From Thioflexithrix psekupsensis (GTDB lineage Bacteria > Pseudomonadota > Gammaproteobacteria > Beggiatoales > Beggiatoaceae), in contig NZ_MSLT01000012.1 of the NCBI RefSeq assembly GCF_002149925.1, positions 744,001 to 808,000 of the forward strand: a stretch of 64,000 nt of DNA, written 5' to 3'. The position numbers and the translations under genes were made by a program. Under the pieces are notes generated by a model. It saw only the letters and a list, made by a program, of their open reading frames with translations, was not told the DNA's origin and did not search any database. Shown here one piece after another: positions 27,640 to 37,249 of the stretch (within the stretch, counting starts at the first letter, position 1; each line of letters opens with the position of its first letter).

Positions 27640-28920
27640 TTATAACGACAATAAATGGTCTTGCGCCGTCAACTGCCACCGATGCGGCATGGCGACAATT
27701 CCTTGTTCTACGCCGTGTTGCACCACTTCTAATTGAATCGCTGACAAGGCTTGATCATAAGCATGTAAGGCTTTTTCACAACCTAAATAAACATCTAATT
27801 GATAATTACCTTTTAACAGTAATAAACGCGGAAATAATAAATTAATTTTTCCTTTCCCCGTATTGTGATGAGGAATTAATACATCATCATTATGCGTGGT
27901 GGCACTGGCGATTAATAAACCATCTCGACGCATCACCGCCACACCCACCGTCGGCGTGGCTAATGTGGGATCGTAAATAAATTCAATGGTCACCGTTAAT
28001 TCACTTTCGCCACTGTGCAATTGCAAAGCCGTACCAGATTGCGCGCCACTGTGGGCGACAATTTGAGTTAATCGAGCCGTGCCTTTTAATTCGGTGGGAA
28101 TAGAAAGGGTTTCTTCTGTGCTTTCTATGTCGGAATCAGAAGAGGTATTGATTTTTGCCGGAGATAAAAGAGAAGTGCGACTATTGCTATCATGATTTAA
28201 AAATTCCGCATATTCCGTTAAAACATGATTGGGATCGCCTTGGGCTTTAACTTGGCCGTGATCTAACCATAAAACCGTGTCGCAAATTTTCTCCATTTGA
28301 TACAGAGAATGAGAGCAAAATAAAATCGTTTTGGCCGACTCTCGAAAGTGCATAATGCGGTCAAATGATTTTCTCGCAAATGCCCCATCTCCAACCGATA
28401 ACGCTTCATCCACAATTAAAATATCAGGCTCAATACACGTGGCCACCGCAAACGCCAGTCTGACAAACATCCCCGAAGAATAAGTTTTTACCGGGCGTTC
28501 CATGTCGTCGGCAATGCCCGCAAAAGCGACGATTTCATCATATAATTCATCAATTTGCTGCAAAGTCAACCCCATGACCGCGCCACTTAAATAGACATTT
28601 TCTCGCCCCGTCATTTCAGGATGAAATCCCCCACCCAATTCTAATAACGCCGCAACGCGCCCATGAACCCGACAATGTCCGCCCAAATCAGGCGTTAAAG
28701 TACGCGCCACTAATTTTAATAAAGTGCTTTTTCCCGCGCCATTTTTTCCCACTAATCCAACCACTTGTCCATGATGAATATTGAGATTTAAAGGATGCAA
28801 CGCATAAGTTAAATGGGCATAAGTGCGCCCTGTCATAATTTCTTTTAATTGATCCCAACCGCGTTGATAAATGCGGTAGGTTTTACTGACATTTTCTAAT
28901 TCAATCACATTGTCCATCAT
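27640..28920 (-). CDS. Wzt-like ABC transporter ATP-binding protein with C-terminal glycan-binding domain
   Basis: The N-terminal 230 residues form an ABC ATPase of the polysaccharide/teichoic acid export type: Walker A GLVGKNGAGKSTLLKL, ABC signature YSSGMFVRLAFA, Walker B ILIVDEAL and a switch His (CSHSLYQMEK). The remaining 180 residues are beta-rich and correspond to the Wzt C-terminal domain that reads the glycan terminus. It would export an O-antigen-like glycan with a Wzm permease, but no permease gene lies in the operon or elsewhere in the window. It starts 5 bases after the methyltransferase-GNAT stop. Confidence 0.88.
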   Translation of the reverse strand: MMDNVIELENVSKTYRIYQRGWDQLKEIMTGRTYAHLTYALHPLNLNIHHGQVVGLVGKNGAGKSTLLKLVARTLTPDLGGHCRVHGRVAALLELGGGFHPEMTGRENVYLSGAVMGLTLQQIDELYDEIVAFAGIADDMERPVKTYSSGMFVRLAFAVATCIEPDILIVDEALSVGDGAFARKSFDRIMHFRESAKTILFCSHSLYQMEKICDTVLWLDHGQVKAQGDPNHVLTEYAEFLNHDSNSRTSLLSPAKINTSSDSDIESTEETLSIPTELKGTARLTQIVAHSGAQSGTALQLHSGESELTVTIEFIYDPTLATPTVGVAVMRRDGLLIASATTHNDDVLIPHHNTGKGKINLLFPRLLLLKGNYQLDVYLGCEKALHAYDQALSAIQLEVVQHGVEQGIVAMPHRWQLTAQDHLLSL

Positions 28921-28925
28921 ATTTA

Positions 28926-30692
28926 TTAAAATAAATCACTATCGCCTGCGGTAAAATAAAATTGTTTTAATAATGCCTGTTGATCGGCTTGATTGGCATT
29001 AAACAAAGTTAAACAAAGGTCTAATTGTTGCCATTGTCGTTGTGGTTCAAAACCAATATCTCGCAATAAATTTGTCCACGTTTCTGGGGTTAATGAAAAC
29101 CAACCATGCACTTGCGTAATTTTCTGACCACATTGCTGATAAAATTTTAATGCCGCAATCAATCCAGCGCGTAAAGCAAAAGCATCAAATTGACTAAATA
29201 ACGCATCAATTAAAATTAAAGTTTCCCCTTCGACACGAGTGATCCACCAACCCACAGGTTTACGCCAACGATGCACCACAAAAAAACGATAACTAAAATC
29301 AGGATGCTGCTCATAACGCCATTTTAAATAAACCTGATTGCGTTCAATAAAAACAGGATAATGATGGCGAGATTGTTTTAAGATTTTATCCGCCCAATCA
29401 TCGACTCGATTAACACAAGCCACGGTGTAACCTTTTGACCAATTTTTCCAGCGGGGTGTTTTCTGTAATTTCTTAAAAATAGACTCAGAAAGAAACCAAT
29501 CATAAATTTCTGTAGCAGATTGATAATCAAGAAATTTTTGCCCAAATTTCTGCACTGTTCCCGTATTAAAACCATAGAAAAAAGGCAAACGATTTTCACA
29601 AAATTGCCGATGAAAAAACCGCACCGCTCTGGCTAATAAACTGCTATGACCGCGACCAATGCCGCGCCATGCGGCCAGGGTAAACGTATCGCCCACTTGG
29701 AAAGTTAAAGTACTGCGGCCATTGAGCCAAACAGGAACAGGATAAGCCGTGTAATGACAGACCAATTGCGTGTGTTGCCACACACTGGCAATAAAAGGGC
29801 CGCCAAAAGGATTGCGTAAAAATTTCCACTGCCAATGTTGCGTGCTGCGATTCACCCCAAAAGCTTGATGAAATCCGTCTAAAATCGCATATTCATCACC
29901 CGAAATATAACCGCGAATGGTGTAAGGACTCGGCTCTAATTCCCATAATTCATAACCAAATAAATGCTGTCGATACCATTGCCCTTGCATTAACCAACCA
30001 TGATAAAAACGATCAATTTCAGGCGCAATGGCTTCACCAAATAAAGACAAGAAATAATCCCGATTTTCCGCAAATCCCCGCGCCACCCAATCACACGTTA
30101 AAGTCACTGCTTCGCCTAAACGTTGATGATGACGCACAAAAAAACCCATTTGCGCAAAAATAGCCTCAATATCCGCGGCTAAATGTACCGCAGAATATTC
30201 ACGTGTCCTAGGATGATAAGACACTTCATCACAAATTAACAATTTCCCCTGTGCTTTTAATAATTGTTTGGCACGAATAAACACGGAATGCAAATCAGGA
30301 AAATATTGTAAAGATTCTTGGAATAATAATAAATCAAAACTATTTTCTTGCACTAATGCTTGCGATAATTCTAAAAATCCACAGGCAATATATTCCGGCC
30401 CTTGATGGTATTTCTTTGCGTAGGCTATTAAATTCGCATCGGGCGCAATCGCCACAACCTCATAACCTTTTTCGTGTAACAATTGTGCCGTCGCACCCAA
30501 CCCACAACCCACATCAAGAATACGTGCAGGTGCGGGCGGTAAACGGGAAAAAATTAACGCCGTCAATGCCTCTTGGGCTTGGGGTAAAGTGAGCTTGTCT
30601 TCGGGAACAGTCCAATAACCAAAATGTAACTCATCTCCCCCCGTGATGACCCGATAAAAACCAAAAGGTTGTGGTAAATCAACAATATCCAT
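28926..30692 (-). CDS. SAM-dependent methyltransferase fused to GNAT-type acyltransferase
   Basis: The 588-residue protein has a class I methyltransferase domain at residues about 20-230 (ILDVGCGLGATAQLL, VVAIAPDANLI, FDLLLFQESLQYF). From about residue 260 on it resembles GNAT acetyltransferases of the Eis-like double-GNAT type (VCHYTAYPVPVWLNG, FQVGDTFTLAAWRGIGRGH, LPFFYGFNTGTVQKFG). It is first in an operon with the Wzt-like ATPase and the acyltransferase. Methyl or acyl capping of an exported glycan is a reasonable inference, since Wzt C-domains often recognise such caps. Confidence 0.75.
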   Translation of the reverse strand: MDIVDLPQPFGFYRVITGGDELHFGYWTVPEDKLTLPQAQEALTALIFSRLPPAPARILDVGCGLGATAQLLHEKGYEVVAIAPDANLIAYAKKYHQGPEYIACGFLELSQALVQENSFDLLLFQESLQYFPDLHSVFIRAKQLLKAQGKLLICDEVSYHPRTREYSAVHLAADIEAIFAQMGFFVRHHQRLGEAVTLTCDWVARGFAENRDYFLSLFGEAIAPEIDRFYHGWLMQGQWYRQHLFGYELWELEPSPYTIRGYISGDEYAILDGFHQAFGVNRSTQHWQWKFLRNPFGGPFIASVWQHTQLVCHYTAYPVPVWLNGRSTLTFQVGDTFTLAAWRGIGRGHSSLLARAVRFFHRQFCENRLPFFYGFNTGTVQKFGQKFLDYQSATEIYDWFLSESIFKKLQKTPRWKNWSKGYTVACVNRVDDWADKILKQSRHHYPVFIERNQVYLKWRYEQHPDFSYRFFVVHRWRKPVGWWITRVEGETLILIDALFSQFDAFALRAGLIAALKFYQQCGQKITQVHGWFSLTPETWTNLLRDIGFEPQRQWQQLDLCLTLFNANQADQQALLKQFYFTAGDSDLF

Positions 30693-30779
30693 AAATTTCT
30701 TTTAGGCAAAAATGAAAATAATGTTCACTAGGATAACATGATCCCGTCCTTGCTGACCATGCCACAGCCCACGACGCGC

Positions 30780-32105
30780 TTATCTGCTCGCCTGAGCTTT
30801 GGGCAGCGAAAGCGTGCCATGAGGCGAATCTTGCTGTCTCAACCACGGCAACAGCACGCTGAAACAACTGCCTCGATTCACCTCACTTTCGACCAACACC
30901 TTTCCCCAATGAATATCCACCAAACTCTGCACCAAAGATAAACCCAAACCGCTGCCCCCAAATTGGCGCGATAAACGGCTGTCTAATTGGGTAAAAGGCT
31001 GAAATAATTTTTTCAAATCCGATTGCGCAATGCCCACACCCGTATCAATAACAGAAAATTCAATGGCTTCCGCACAGAAAAAACCATTCACTTGCAAGGA
31101 AATCGTGCCACCTTTGGGCGTGAATTTCACCGCATTACTGAGTAAATTCACCAAAATTTGTCGCAAATAACGCTCATCCCCATAACACACTTTAGTATTC
31201 GACATAATTTTTAATACCAAAGTCTGCTCTTTTTTACTGGCTTCTTCTCGCACCAAACGTAAACACGTTTCACACAATTCATCCACATAAACAATGCCAA
31301 TATCTAACTTTAATTTATTCGCCTGAATTTTCGACAATTCCAAAATATTATTAATCAATGCCGTTAAATGTTGACCACTTTCTTCAATGGTGCGCAATGA
31401 TTTTAATTGCTTTTGATTAAGGGTTTCTTGTAATTGATCTTGTAATGTGCCTGCTAAGGTAATAATGGCGTGTAATGGCGTTCTTAATTCATGACTCATG
31501 AGAGCCAGAAATTGATCTTTTGCCTTATTGCTTTCTAATAGTTTTTGATTGGTTTTTTGCAAGCATAAAGTCCGTTCTGACACCAGTTGTTCTAAATACT
31601 GATGGTGATCTTGCAAACGAACTTGGATTTGTCGCTGTTCAGTAATGTCAATTAACGCAGTATGGATTTTATAAATATTCTTATTCTCATCAGGAATGCC
31701 CACGCTTTCTAAGCGCACAATTAACTTTCTGGTTTTATGAGACAATTCCAATTCACAACGATGATGTTCTACACTTTGTTTAGCCACTAATTTTAAATGC
31801 AATAAAAACGCATTTTGTGACTCTGGCGCAATAAAACTAATAAACGGTTTATAACGCAAAAAAATAATATCATTCTCTAACAATAACGCAGCCGTCATAT
31901 TCAATTCAATAATCTGCCCATGAATAGAAAGCGTTAAATAAGCCACAGGCGAAAAATGATATAATTCGGCCAAACGATCCCGTGAAAATTCTAATTCATT
32001 ATGCGCACGACGCAATTCTTCATTTTGCAATTCTAATTCAAGGTGATAATTCTGTAACTTTTGCACTAAAGATTGCAAATTTTCAACATGCTCTATGGAC
32101 ATCAT
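30780..32105 (-). CDS. PAS-domain sensor histidine kinase (orphan)
   Basis: This is a 441-residue soluble kinase. An N-terminal coiled coil is followed by a PAS domain (about residues 45-165, ending in ITEQRQIQVRLQ), the HisKA dimerisation helix with the phospho-acceptor in [15 protein letters not shown] and a HATPase domain (NLLSNAVKFTPKGG, DTGVGIAQSDL, FGGSGLGLSLVQ). No membrane segment and no receiver domain are present, and no response regulator gene is adjacent. The signal is unknown. Confidence 0.88.
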   Translation of the reverse strand: MMSIEHVENLQSLVQKLQNYHLELELQNEELRRAHNELEFSRDRLAELYHFSPVAYLTLSIHGQIIELNMTAALLLENDIIFLRYKPFISFIAPESQNAFLLHLKLVAKQSVEHHRCELELSHKTRKLIVRLESVGIPDENKNIYKIHTALIDITEQRQIQVRLQDHHQYLEQLVSERTLCLQKTNQKLLESNKAKDQFLALMSHELRTPLHAIITLAGTLQDQLQETLNQKQLKSLRTIEESGQHLTALINNILELSKIQANKLKLDIGIVYVDELCETCLRLVREEASKKEQTLVLKIMSNTKVCYGDERYLRQILVNLLSNAVKFTPKGGTISLQVNGFFCAEAIEFSVIDTGVGIAQSDLKKLFQPFTQLDSRLSRQFGGSGLGLSLVQSLVDIHWGKVLVESEVNRGSCFSVLLPWLRQQDSPHGTLSLPKAQASR

Positions 32106-32193
32106 AGGACTCCTGTTAATGCACTAGAAATAATCTGGGGTAAGAAATAACAACTTACCCCATAAACTCTAGCACATAATGAGGGAATGGTGC

Positions 32194-33993
32194 TTAATTA
32201 TCCGTTTCTTGCTGTAACGCCCACATTTGCGAATAAGTGCCATTTAATGCCAATAATTCGCTATGATTGCCGCGCTCAATAATCATTCCATTCGCCATCA
32301 CTAAAATCTGCTCGGCATCAACAATGGTTGATAAACGGTGTGCAATCACCAAAGTGGTATGATTTTCAGCCACTTGCGACAAAGCTTGTTGAATCGCCTG
32401 CTCCGAATGGCTGTCTAAAGCTGAAGTGGCCTCGTCGAAAATCAGAATTTTTGGCCGTTTTAAAATCGCTCGTGCAATGGCGACACGCTGCTTTTCACCG
32501 CCCGATAATTTCAAACCGCGCTCGCCCACTAAAGTGTCATAACCTTGCGGTAATTGCAAAATAAATTCGTGTATATTAGCCAATTTTGCCGCTTCAATCA
32601 CGGCTTCTTTATTCGCGGAAGGTAAGGCATAATGAATATTATAAAAAATCGTTTCATTAAATAACACCGTATCTTGCGGCACAATGCCAATGGCAGCGCG
32701 CAAACTGGCTTGCGTCACTTCGCTGATATTCTGCCCATTAATATAAATGCCACCGCCTTGCACGTCGTAAAAACGAAGCAATAAACGGGCTAAAGTTGAT
32801 TTCCCCGCACCACTCGCCCCAACCACTGCAACCTTATGCCCCGCAGGAATGGTAAAGCTAATATGATGCAAAATAGGACGCTCTTTTTGATAAAAGAAAG
32901 ATACGTTTTTAAATTCAACTGTACCATCACCAACGATTAATGCAGGTGCGTTTATTTTATCTTGAATTTCTGGTTTTTCGTCCAGTAATTTAAATAAATT
33001 CCCCATGTCAATAAACGCATATTTCATGGAGCGATAAACCACCCCTAAAAAATTTAATGGGATAAATAATTGCAGCAAAAAAGCATTCACTAATACCAAA
33101 TCACCAATACTCATTTGTCCGGCCACCACTTCTCGACTGGCGGCAATCATAATGAGCGTTACGCCAATGGCAATAATCGACGCTTGACCAAAGTTTAAAG
33201 CCGACATGGTGGTTTGACTTTTTACCGCGGACTCTTCCCATTCGCTCAAGGTGTTATCGTAGCGACGGGCTTCAAATGCTTCATTGCCAAAATATTTGAC
33301 CGTTTCGTAATTAACCAGACTGTCTATCGCTTGGGTATTGGCTTCGGATTCGGAGGCGTTCATTTGATGGCGATATTTCACCCGCCAATCCATCATCATA
33401 AACGTAAAAATCACATAAACCGCAATCGTCACCAGCGTAATAACCGTAAAACTAAAATGATAATTCCATAATAAAATCCCCGTGATTAATAATAATTCAG
33501 CAATCGTAGGAATAATATTAAACACCAGATAATTCAGAATAGAACTAATACTGCGTGTGCCGCGCTCTAAATCGCGGGAAATTGCACCCGTGCGCCGTTC
33601 TAAATGAAACCGCAAAGACAATTGATGTAAGTGCGTTAATAATTCATTCGATAATCGCCGCATCGCCCGATAACGCACCCGCGCAAATAAAGCATCCCGT
33701 AGCTCGTTAAAAAAACTACTGGACAAGCGCAATGCACCATAAATCAACAGCAAGAATAACGGTAAGGTTAATAATTCCGCGGGTTGATTTAAGTCATCAA
33801 TTAAATATTTCAGTAAAATTGGCACGCCCACATTAGCAATTTTCGCTAAGACTAAGGCCATTAATGCCGCTAATACACGCCCACGATAATCCCAAATATA
33901 CGGCCAAATCGCACTGAAATAAACGCCAGAGCTTGGTTGAGAAGAAGGTGAAAATGCCTCAACAGGCATAGGGGAAAAAGCAAATTTTGACAT
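32194..33993 (-). CDS. ATM1/HMT-type ABC exporter, permease-ATPase half-transporter
   Basis: This is a 599-residue half transporter: six membrane helices (about residues 30-320, including ISRDLERGTRSISSILNYL, typical of the ATM1 group) then the ATPase with VVGASGAGKSTLARLLLRFY, LKLSGGEKQRVAIARAIL and ILIFDEATSALD. The group exports glutathione or polysulfide conjugates linked to iron-sulfur or heavy-metal handling. It would act as a homodimer in the inner membrane. It is divergent from the CAP gene. Confidence 0.88.
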   Translation of the reverse strand: MSKFAFSPMPVEAFSPSSQPSSGVYFSAIWPYIWDYRGRVLAALMALVLAKIANVGVPILLKYLIDDLNQPAELLTLPLFLLLIYGALRLSSSFFNELRDALFARVRYRAMRRLSNELLTHLHQLSLRFHLERRTGAISRDLERGTRSISSILNYLVFNIIPTIAELLLITGILLWNYHFSFTVITLVTIAVYVIFTFMMMDWRVKYRHQMNASESEANTQAIDSLVNYETVKYFGNEAFEARRYDNTLSEWEESAVKSQTTMSALNFGQASIIAIGVTLIMIAASREVVAGQMSIGDLVLVNAFLLQLFIPLNFLGVVYRSMKYAFIDMGNLFKLLDEKPEIQDKINAPALIVGDGTVEFKNVSFFYQKERPILHHISFTIPAGHKVAVVGASGAGKSTLARLLLRFYDVQGGGIYINGQNISEVTQASLRAAIGIVPQDTVLFNETIFYNIHYALPSANKEAVIEAAKLANIHEFILQLPQGYDTLVGERGLKLSGGEKQRVAIARAILKRPKILIFDEATSALDSHSEQAIQQALSQVAENHTTLVIAHRLSTIVDAEQILVMANGMIIERGNHSELLALNGTYSQMWALQQETDN

Positions 33994-34143
33994 AGATTTT
34001 TGCGCATTTTTGAATGAAACAATGGTAACATAATCCGTGATATGATGAAGATGAAGACCGCCAACGCAACTTATTCTACTGCTTTGGAATGGGATAAAAC
34101 AGTTTGAAAACGAGAAAAATTTAAAAAAACAAAAAGTTATCAG

Positions 34144-35013
34144 ATGAACGTGTCAAAATTTCTGTTCATTCTACTGCTTATATTTGCGGCAATAGTGGCT
34201 TATCAACGGTGGCAGCCGCCTGTCCCTGAAATAGCAAAATCTTCCCCACCGCTATTGTTGCCTACGATACCCGCGCCTTTCGCGCCTAAAACTGACACGA
34301 GCGATGAATTATTGCAATTGGAATGGCAAATTGTTGAAGAAACCAATCTGGCACGACTTTATCCCCAAGAATATGCCAGTAAATTGGCACATTTACGCGG
34401 TTATGTGAATGGGAATCGTATCAAAATTCCTCATATTGAGGAGATCAGTTTAAATACCCTCTCACAGCAATTTAATGACGTTTTATTACAAGGATTACCC
34501 GAACAATTACGCTTTTATTATCAAAATGGCATTGACCAATTATATCAACATGCCGCACAAAATCCACATGTTCATTTAACCATTAATTTGCCCGGTATTG
34601 AGATTAAAGAAGGATTAGCGGCTGTTGATGAAGCCATTGAATTCTTACAACGACAATCCCCATTACCTCCCTTAATTTATTCGATTGGATTAACCCGTGC
34701 CGCACAAGATCATGTCGCGGATCAAGGCGCACAAGGATTTGTTGGACACATGGGTAACGATGGCAGTCAAATTTCGGATCGCATTAACCGTTATGGCACG
34801 TGGCGTAAATCTTCTGGAGAAAATATTGCTTATGGTTATTTTACCGCTGAAAGCAATTTAATTGGGCTAATTATTGATGACGGTGTGCCAGATCGCGGCC
34901 ATCGTATTAATATTTTTAATCCTCATTTTAATTATATTGGCGTGGCGTGTGGTTATCACAGTTATTATCGAATGATGTGTGTCATGGATTATGCGGGAGA
35001 ATATTACGAATGA
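34144..35013 (+). CDS. CAP/SCP-domain exported protein
   Basis: The 289-residue protein has an N-terminal membrane anchor or signal (FLFILLLIFAAIVAY), then a CAP (cysteine-rich secretory/PR-1) domain. Typical elements are TNLARLYPQEYA, GHMGNDGSQISDRINRYG, SSGENIAYG, DDGVPDRGHR and the C-terminal MCVMDYAG. Its stop overlaps the ATG of the hydrogenase-maturation protease (ATGA). The role of bacterial CAP proteins is largely unknown. Confidence 0.85.
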   Translation: MNVSKFLFILLLIFAAIVAYQRWQPPVPEIAKSSPPLLLPTIPAPFAPKTDTSDELLQLEWQIVEETNLARLYPQEYASKLAHLRGYVNGNRIKIPHIEEISLNTLSQQFNDVLLQGLPEQLRFYYQNGIDQLYQHAAQNPHVHLTINLPGIEIKEGLAAVDEAIEFLQRQSPLPPLIYSIGLTRAAQDHVADQGAQGFVGHMGNDGSQISDRINRYGTWRKSSGENIAYGYFTAESNLIGLIIDDGVPDRGHRINIFNPHFNYIGVACGYHSYYRMMCVMDYAGEYYE

Positions 35014-35666
35014 ATGATCAGAATTCTAATTTTAATCAGGCGCATATTTTAATTTTAGGTATTGGAAATTTATTGTGGGCGGATGAAGGTTTTGGCGTGC
35101 GTTTGGTGAATTTATTACATCAACGTTATGTTTTTCCTTGGCACGTTACTTTAATGGATGGTGGCACGCAAGGTATGTATTTATTGCCGCATATTCAAAT
35201 CGCCAGTCATTTACTTATTTTAGATGCGATTGATTATGGACTTGATCCCGGTACTTTAAAAATAGTAAAAAATGCCGATGTACCCCAATTTATGGGCGTA
35301 AAAAAAATGAGTCTGCATCAAACAGGATTTCAAGAAGTATTAGCCGCAGCGGTTTTGACAGGAAAATGTCCACAACATCTGGCATTAATTGGCATTCAAC
35401 CCGAATTATTAGAAGATTACGGCGGCAGTTTAACCTTTACCGTTAAAGCGCAAATGGATAACGCCATAACGGCGTGTTTGCACTTACTCGCCGAATGGGG
35501 AGTGATTCCAGAAAAACGCACCCTTCCCTTAGCCGAATCGGAAGGCTTAACTGACCCCAGTTTAGGCCTTGAAGCCTACGAAACACAACGACCTGACGCA
35601 GAATACGCATGTCGCTGGGGAGATGCACGGGTTTTAAACCAAATTTTCCCCAAAACAGACGCATAA
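35010..35666 (+). CDS. hupD: HyaD/HupD-type hydrogenase maturation protease
   Basis: This endopeptidase removes the C-terminal peptide of the NiFe-hydrogenase large subunit after Ni insertion. GIGNLLWADEGFGVRLV contains the first Ni-ligand-type Glu, LLILDAIDYG the Asp, and SLHQTGFQEVL the His. I place the start at ATG 35010, which overlaps the CAP stop; a longer frame from 34947 would lie inside the CAP gene. No hydrogenase structural genes are in the window. The C-terminal tail after about residue 170 is longer than usual. Confidence 0.88.
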   Translation: MNDQNSNFNQAHILILGIGNLLWADEGFGVRLVNLLHQRYVFPWHVTLMDGGTQGMYLLPHIQIASHLLILDAIDYGLDPGTLKIVKNADVPQFMGVKKMSLHQTGFQEVLAAAVLTGKCPQHLALIGIQPELLEDYGGSLTFTVKAQMDNAITACLHLLAEWGVIPEKRTLPLAESEGLTDPSLGLEAYETQRPDAEYACRWGDARVLNQIFPKTDA

Positions 35667-35806
35667 TCAGGTAAAATTTTAACCTATTTGGGTGTTAAAT
35701 CGGCTGTTTGCGGATTTTTGAGCGTCGAAGATAGCCACCGTTTCACCCCTAACGCACTGTATTATATTCCTGAACGTGTCAGGCTTATTCTGGAGAGTTT
35801 ATCACC

Positions 35807-36781
35807 ATGCGACATTGTAATTTTTGGCTTCTTGTCGTGTTACTGCCGTTATTCGCGGGGTGTACGGCGACGGCGGTGAAAGTGCCGACCGAAGCGACAA
35901 AAACTTTAGCTGGCCACCGCGATTCGATCATGTCGCTTAGTTTTAGCCCTGATGGAAAAATCCTCGCCTCAGCCAGTATGGATGATACGGTGCGCTTGTG
36001 GTCGGTGAGCGAAGGTAAACCGTTACACACGCTGGCGGGGCATCGCAGTTGGGTGAACAGTGTCGTTTTTAGTGCGGATGGACGCTGGTTTGCGTCAGGC
36101 AGCGGTGGCGTGGATGAAAATATTTTGTTGTGGGACAGCAGTACGCAAAAAATCGTGCGCACATTGGAAGGCCATGTCAGTTCTGTACAACATTTAGCCT
36201 TTAGTCATGACAGCCGTTTGTTGGCTTCGGCCAGTTCGGACAAAACGATTAATGTGTGGGAAGTGGCTACGGGGCGTTTAATCAAGACCTTACGCGGACA
36301 TCAAGGACGGGTGTGGTCAGTGGCTTTTAGTCCAGATAACAGTTTGCTGGCCAGCGGCAGTTTTGATCGCACGGTGCGGGTGTGGAATGTGGCTACAGGT
36401 GATACAGTACATCGTTTAGAAGGACACGAAGGCTCTGTATTAAGTGTGACATTTCATCCCGATGGCAAGTTATTAGCAACGGGCGGCGGCGGACAGCAAA
36501 ACAATTTAAAATTGTGGGATGTCAGCACAGGACAAGCCGTTGCGGATTTAAACAGCGGCACAAATTCAATCACTTCAGTCAGTTTCAGCAAAGATGGACG
36601 CTACTTAGCCGCAGGCAGCGGCGGCCAAGGGGACAATGTCAAAGTCTGGGAAGTGGCCACACGAGAATTAAAAACCGTGTTACCCGGCCACAATGGTCAT
36701 GTGAATGCCGTCACCTTTAGTCCCAATGGAATGCCTTTGGCATCGGGTGGTGATGATCGTTTAATTATTTTTTGGCAGTAA
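35807..36781 (+). CDS. WD40-repeat lipoprotein, seven-bladed propeller
   Basis: The signal peptide ends in a lipobox (LPLFAGC). Seven WD40 repeats follow with the usual GH ... W spacing (for example LAGHRDSIMSLSFSPDGK, LEGHVSSVQHLAFSHDSR, LPGHNGHVNAVTFSPNG), enough to close one beta-propeller with no other domain. It is probably a membrane-anchored protein-interaction scaffold; the partner is unknown. A strong terminator follows the stop. Confidence 0.88.
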   Translation: MRHCNFWLLVVLLPLFAGCTATAVKVPTEATKTLAGHRDSIMSLSFSPDGKILASASMDDTVRLWSVSEGKPLHTLAGHRSWVNSVVFSADGRWFASGSGGVDENILLWDSSTQKIVRTLEGHVSSVQHLAFSHDSRLLASASSDKTINVWEVATGRLIKTLRGHQGRVWSVAFSPDNSLLASGSFDRTVRVWNVATGDTVHRLEGHEGSVLSVTFHPDGKLLATGGGGQQNNLKLWDVSTGQAVADLNSGTNSITSVSFSKDGRYLAAGSGGQGDNVKVWEVATRELKTVLPGHNGHVNAVTFSPNGMPLASGGDDRLIIFWQ

Positions 36782-36805
36782 TTTTTAAGATTAATTGTCA
36801 TAAAA

Positions 36806-36850
36806 AAACCTGTCAGGTGTAATGACCTGACAGGTTTATTTTTATTTTAT
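36806..36850 (+). terminator. Rho-independent terminator after the WD40 gene
   Basis: A perfect 13-bp stem (AAACCTGTCAGGT / ACCTGACAGGTTT) with a 6-base loop is followed by a T-rich run (ATTTTTATTTTATTT). Confidence 0.9.
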
Positions 36851-36869
36851 TTGCTTGTGAGAAAAAAAG

Positions 36870-37214
36870 ATGACAGAAGAGGAATTAGCACGTTTTAAAG
36901 CCTTATTATTAGAGACTCGTGCAGAATTAAGCCAATCCACCGAATCGCAAAAAGAAATGGTAGAAACGGTGGAATTAGACCAAAGCGCAGTAGGACGTTT
37001 GTCGCGCTTAGATGCCATTCAAGCCCAACAAATGGCAAAAGATACCGTACGCCGTTATCAACAACAATTGGTGCGGATTGAAGCCGCATTACGTCGAGTA
37101 GACGCGGGGGAATATGGGGATTGTTTGGATTGTGGGATGGAAATTGATCAACGGCGTTTGTTGATCGATCCAGCGACTCCGCGTTGTATTAAATGCGCAG
37201 AAAAATTTGCGTAA
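36870..37214 (+). CDS. DksA/TraR-type zinc-finger protein
   Basis: This 114-residue protein has a helical N-terminal coiled coil followed by a C4 zinc finger (CLDCGMEI ... CIKCAEKF). It is smaller than DksA (about 150 residues) and the tip of the coiled coil lacks an obvious DxxDxA motif, so it may be a DksA-like regulator of a different class. It lies 20 bases after the WD40 terminator and 35 bases before gspF. Confidence 0.82.
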   Translation: MTEEELARFKALLLETRAELSQSTESQKEMVETVELDQSAVGRLSRLDAIQAQQMAKDTVRRYQQQLVRIEAALRRVDAGEYGDCLDCGMEIDQRRLLIDPATPRCIKCAEKFA

Positions 37215-37249
37215 TCTTTTCCACTCCAGCAAAGGAAAATGATTGAATT

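Noticed and set aside
34947-35009. Longer start of the hydrogenase maturation protease
   Set aside because: The extension lies within the CAP gene in another frame; ATG 35010 overlaps the CAP stop and gives the family N-terminus.
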